From the NCBI GenBank assembly GCA_018398805.1, contig JAGFBZ010000003.1, positions 318,790-382,789 on the forward strand: a stretch of 64,000 bases of DNA, written 5' to 3'. This document shows positions 58,985 to 64,000 of the stretch, in pieces (position 1 is the stretch's first letter; each line of letters begins with the position of its first letter). The notes beneath the pieces were generated by a model, which saw only the letters and a list, made by a program, of their open reading frames with translations, did no database searches and was not told where the DNA came from. The position numbers were made by a program, and so were the translations under genes. Source of the DNA: Hirundichthys speculiger. Lineage: Eukaryota > Chordata > Actinopteri > Beloniformes > Exocoetidae.

Positions 58985-60433
58985 CTGTTACAGCAGGTAC
59001 AGCAGCAGCAGCTACAGCAGCTCAGTTGCAGTTGTTACAGCTGCAGCTGTACAGTACAGCAGCTGCAGTTGTTACAGCAGCAGACTGCAGTTGCACAGCA
59101 GCTGCAGCTTTTGTTACAGACAGCTGCAGTTGTTACAGCTAGAGTTGTTACAGGAGCTGCAGTGTTACAGAACTAGAGCTTGTTACAGCAGCTGCAGTTG
59201 TTACAGCAGCTTCAGCTGTTACAGCAGCTACAGTGTTACAGCAGCTACAGTTTGTACAGCAGCTACAGTTGCAGCAGCTTTGTTACAGCAGCTGCAGTTG
59301 TAACAGCAGCTACAGCTTGTTACAGCTGCAGTTGTTACAGCAGCTGCAGTTGTTACAGAAGCTAAGTTGTTACAGCAGCTGCAGTTGTTACAGCAGTACA
59401 GCTGTTACACAGCAGCTGCAGTTGTTACAGAAGTTGTACAGCAGCTACAGTTGTTAACAGCAGCTACAGTTTTACAGAAGCTGCACAGTTGTACAGCAGC
59501 TACAGTTGTACAGCAGCACAGTTGTTACAGCTGCTTACAGTTGTAACAGCAGCTACAGTTGTTACAGAAGCTACAGTTGTAACAGCAGCTACAGTTGTTA
59601 CAGCAGCTACAGTTGTAACAGCAGCTACAGTTGTTACAGCAGCTGCAGTTGTTACAGCAGCTGCAGTTGTTACAGAAGCTAGAGTTGTTACAGCAGCTGC
59701 AGTTGTTACAGCAGCTGCAGTTGTTACAGAAGCTACAGTTGTAACAGCAGCTACAGTTGTTACAGCAGCTACAGTTGTAACAGCAGCTACAGTTGTAACA
59801 GCAGCTACAGTTGTTACAGAAGCTACAGTTGTAACAGCAGCTACAGTTGTTACAGCAGCTACAGTTGTAAACAGTTGTTTACAGCAGCTGCAGTTGTTAC
59901 AGCAAGCTGCAGTTGTTACAGAAGCTTGTTACAGCTGCAGTTGTTACAGCAGCTGCAGTTGTTACAGAAGCTACAGAAGCTACAGTTTGTAACAGCAGCT
60001 ACAGTTGTTACAAGCAGCTACAGCTTGTAACAGCAGCTACAGTTGTTACAGCAGCTACAGTTGTAACAGCAGCTACAGTTGTTACAGCAGCTACAGTTGT
60101 TACAGCTACAGTTGTTACAGCAGCTGCAGTTGTTACAGCAGCTACAGTTGTAACAGCAGCTACAGTTGTTACAGCAGCTACAGTTGTAACAGCAGCTACA
60201 GTTGTTACAGCAGCTACAGTTGTAACAGCAGCTACAGTTGTTACAGCAGCTACAGTTGTAACAGCAGCTACAGTTGTTACAGCAGCTGCAGTTGTTACAG
60301 CAGCTGCAGTTGTTACATAAGCTAGAGTTGTTACAGCAGCTGCAGTTGTTACAGCAGCTGCAGTTGTTACAGAAGCTACAGTTGTAACAGCAGCTACAGT
60401 TGTAACAGCAGCTACAGCTGCAGCAGCTGCAGC
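58985..60433. repeat. 18-bp minisatellite array in pax7 intron 5, about 80 units
   Basis: Unit GTTGTTACAGCAGCTACA with a CAGCAGCTGCAGTT version and a GTAACAGC version. Many units contain CAGCTG. The right part (59500-60430) is regular; the left part has many small deletions. Plus-strand frames of Val-Val-Thr-Ala-Ala or Cys-Tyr-Ser-Ser type are artefacts. Confidence 0.95.
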
Positions 60434-61322
60434 TTCATTCCTGACAGCTGGAATGTGACATCAGTGTGGATGTGGACAGCCTCAGGTCCGCTGGGACGAA
60501 GAACACTCTGGTTCTGTCAGGACACCTGAACGTCCATGAACTCCAGCTTCATGGACGTTCTGATCCCGTCTCCTCAACCAGAAGTTATTCTCAACAGAAC
60601 GACGAATACTTAAGAAACAAAACAGCAACTGCAACAAAAAGGCTGGGAAAGTAAATGTTACTAAAAGAAATACCTGGAGGAACATCTGGAAACTACTGAC
60701 AACTTTAAAATTTTACAACTTGCAACATTTTTATAACTTCAGTGAGTCGACGACAACGAGCCCAAACATCTGGAGAATCCTGAGAACAACAGCTCCAGTT
60801 CTGCACCTGTCCAGGTCAGGACCAGATTCCTGGCCCAGACCTCCATCAGCTGGTGTCCTCAGATCCAGATGTTTAAGAGACGTGTTGCTGCCAACAAACT
60901 CAAAGTCACCTGATTGTTTGTTGCTGAGTTTAGTGGTTGGACAGGTTGTCTGTGTCCCCGTCTCCTGAAGGTTCAAACCCTGACAGAGGTCGTCCTGTGT
61001 GGACATTTGAGAGGGTCTGAGAAAGCAGGTGGACGGTTTCAGTGGTGTCCCCAGCGTCTCCGTCGTGTCTCAAAGCTGCCTGAGAAAGCAGACCTCTGAG
61101 ATCTGCTGTGGTGGGAAAACTAAATCCAGCCAAGAGACGTTGATGAGACATCCATGAAGAATGTCCCCCCCCCCCACTGATGAGGACAGACAGCTGCTGC
61201 AGGACGTCCACAGATGGTTCCCACCAACAACCGGGTTTCAGCAAAGCTCCAAAACCAAAACCACTTTCTTTATCTGAGACAAGAACAGCTGAGGAGAAAC
61301 TTCACCCCCCTGTTGAGATCGA
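60434..61322. other. single-copy stretch of pax7 intron 5
   Basis: Includes the 13-bp-stem inverted repeat at 60528-60560 and a short polyC near 61165. Short open frames on both strands carry no recognisable content. Confidence 0.45.
60528..60560. other. 13-bp perfect inverted repeat with 7-base loop
   Basis: GAACGTCCATGAA, then CTCCAGC, then the exact reverse complement TTCATGGACGTTC. Located in pax7 intron 5. Confidence 0.9.
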
Positions 61323-62188
<866 letters not shown>

Positions 62189-63556
62189 TCCTGAAATCAG
62201 TCCAGAAACAAGTCCAGAAACAAGTCCTGAAATCAGTCCAGAAACAAGTCCTAAAATCAGTCCAAAAACAAGTCCAGAAACAAGTCCTGAAATCAGTCCA
62301 GAATCAAGTCCAGAAACAAGTCCTGAAATCAGTCCAGAAACAAGTCCAGAAACAAGTCCTGAAATCAGTCCAGAAACAAGTCCAGAAACAAGTCCTGAAA
62401 TCAGTCCAGAAACAAGTCCAAAATCAGTCCAGAAACCAGTCTCCTGAAATCAGTCCAGAAACACAAAGTCCAGAAACAAACAAGTCCAGAAATAAAGTCA
62501 GAAAAACAAGTCCAGAAACAAGTCCTGAAATCAGTCCAAAACAAGTCCAAGAAACAAGTCCAAACAAGTCCTGAAAATCAGTCCAGAAACAAGTCCTAAA
62601 ACAAGTCCAGAAACAAGTCCAGAAAACAAGTCCAAGTCTGAAATCAGTCAAACAAGTCCAAGTCCAAACAGTCCTGAAAGTCCTAGAAACAAGTCCTGAA
62701 ATCAGTCCAGAAACAAGTCCTGAAATAAGTCCAGAAACAAGTCCTGAAATCAGTCCAGAAACAAGTCCTGAAATAAGTCCAGAAACAAGTCCTGAAATAA
62801 CTCCAGAAACAAGTCCAGAAACAAGTCCTAAAATCAGTCCAGAAACAAGTCCTGAAATCGTTCCAGAAACAAGTCCAGAAACAAGTCCTGAAATCAGTTC
62901 AGAAACAAGTCCTGAATCCAAGTCCTGAAACAAGTCCTGAAATAAGTCCAGAAACAAGTCCAGAAACAAGTCCTGAAATCAGTCCAGAAACAAGTCCTGA
63001 AATAAGTCCAGAAACAAGTCCTGAAATAAGTCCAGAAACAAGTCCTAAAATCAGTCCAGAAACAAGTCCTAAAATCAGTCCAGAAACAAGTCCTGAAATC
63101 GTTCCAGAAACAAGTCCAGAAACAAGTCCTGAAATCAGTTCAGAAACAAGTCCTGAAATCAGCCCAGAAACAAGTCCAGAAACAAGTCCTGAAATCAAGT
63201 CCAGAAACAAGTGAAAATCAGTCCAAAAAGTCCAGAAACAAAGTCCTGAAATCAGTCCAGAAACAAGTCTGAAACAGTCCGAAACAAGTCCAAAACAAGT
63301 CCTGAAATCAGTCCAGAAACAAGTCCTAGAAACAAGTCCTGAAAAGTCAGTCCAGAAAAACAAGTCCTGAAATCCAAAACAAGTCCAGAATCAAGAGAAA
63401 CAAGTCCTGAAATAAGTCCAGAAACAAGTCCAGAAACAAATCAGTCCAGAACAAGTCCTAAAATCAGTCCAGAACAATCCAAATCAGTCCAGAAAAGTCC
63501 TGAAATCAGTCCAGAAACAAGTCCAGAAAAGTCCTGAAATCAGTCCAAAAGTCCTG
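62189..63556. repeat. 12-bp minisatellite array in pax7 intron 4, about 114 units
   Basis: Two 12-bp versions, AGTCCAGAAACA and AGTCCTGAAATC, arranged in blocks of two or three. A block with GAAATCGTTCCAGAAAC and a CAGTTCAG variant is repeated about 240 bp later (62851 and 63092). From 63180 to 63540 small deletions are frequent. Frames on both strands are artefacts. Confidence 0.95.
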
Positions 63557-64000
63557 AACCAGAAACATCTGAGAACTTCACCCAGTCCCAGTGGTGCTCA
63601 GATATATGTGAGCATCACTGGGACAATGGGACTGGGACTGGGAGCAATCAGTGGTGATTCGTCTTCAACAGTGTAACCTGAACTCAGTGAGCTTTGGTCC
63701 CATCAGAGAGGCTCTGTGGTTAAATTAACCAGGGAATTAAGGGATTAGTGGGGGGGGGGCTCTGTTACAGGCCGGTGGAGGAGGCGGAGCCTCCCTCTTC
63801 CCTCCAGCTTCCTCCTCTCAAAGCTGCCACTTGAGAGTTCTGGTTGGATTACACGTCGCTGCGGGCCGTTGAATTAATTTAATCAATTCTCCTGCCGAGG
63901 TTTGTTTTCACCAAAACCACCGAGAGAAATAAAATATATTTAGATATGAACGTTAGAGAAGGAAGAGATGAAAGAGCTGGAGGGGTGGATGGATGGATGG
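63557..64000. other. pax7 intron 4 end of the window; candidate conserved block
   Basis: Carries a 16-bp inverted repeat at 63585-63624, a G-run at 63751-63759, and from about 63775 to 63950 a sequence with TTGAATTAATTTAATCAATT, rich in TAAT/ATTA homeodomain core sites. A (GGAT)n tract begins at about 63985 and runs off the window. No exon recognised. Confidence 0.45.
63585..63624. other. 16-bp inverted repeat with 8-base loop
   Basis: GTCCCAGTGGTGCTCA, GATATATG, TGAGCATCACTGGGAC: 15 of 16 pairs exact, the other a G-T wobble if transcribed. Too short for a typical microRNA precursor. Confidence 0.85.

Noticed and set aside
63585..63624. microRNA precursor
   Set aside because: The hairpin is only about 40 nt and the flanks do not extend the stem.

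Overview
The window looks like nuclear DNA from a teleost fish. The basis is one clearly recognisable vertebrate gene, pax7, with vertebrate splice sites, plus remnants of fish-type transposons (Tc1-like, hAT-like, and LINE 3' ends with AATAAA and short-repeat tails). Nothing bacterial, viral or CRISPR-like was found. Very little is coding: seven exons totalling about 1.3 kb. Roughly 70% of the 64 kb (about 45 kb by adding my array limits) is tandem repeat, in about twenty arrays whose units differ in length and sequence. Almost every long open reading frame here is a by-product of these arrays, because a repeat without stop codons stays open on one or both strands and gives a 'protein' whose period in residues equals the unit in bases.

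Genes. pax7 runs on the minus strand from beyond the right edge to 25131. The five exons seen are: first part of the homeodomain (61649-61848), rest of the homeodomain (57453-57612), two transactivation-region exons (57145-57347 and 40169-40427), and the last exon with the OAR motif and stop (25131-25246). All junctions agree in phase. The start and paired-domain exons lie to the right of the window. A second minus-strand gene that I cannot name starts at 17249 (17 codons), continues in an exon at 8022-8353, and leaves the window on the left.

Layout. 1-8000: three minisatellites (34, 25 and 13 bp). 8022-17249: the unknown gene, whose 8.8-kb first intron holds 57-bp and 31-bp arrays, a LINE 3' end split by a TA-flanked inverted-repeat element, and the expanded hexanucleotide tail of that LINE. 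17250-25130: intergenic and pax7 3' flank with a 29/32-bp array, 1.1 kb of telomere-like repeat and a 31-bp array. 25247-40168: pax7 intron 8 with a 29/32-bp array, a 9.1-kb array of a 58-bp unit and a (CCAT)n tract touching exon 8. 40428-57144: pax7 intron 7 with AT-rich pentamer, 14-, 16-, 11- and 22-bp arrays, Tc1-like remnants, a LINE 3' end and a complete-looking 1256-bp hAT-type element with an 8-bp target duplication. 57613-61648: pax7 intron 5 with a decayed LINE, an 18-bp and a 43-bp array. 61849-64000: intron 4 with a 12-bp array.

The unusual content is the tandem-repeat landscape: many private minisatellites packed into the introns of a developmental regulator, several starting at the broken edge of a transposon remnant, some with hairpin-forming or E-box-containing units. 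Small-deletion noise concentrated in array interiors suggests part of the apparent decay is long-read consensus error. No computation could be run: copy numbers are length divided by unit, and family names rest on recognition of sequence.
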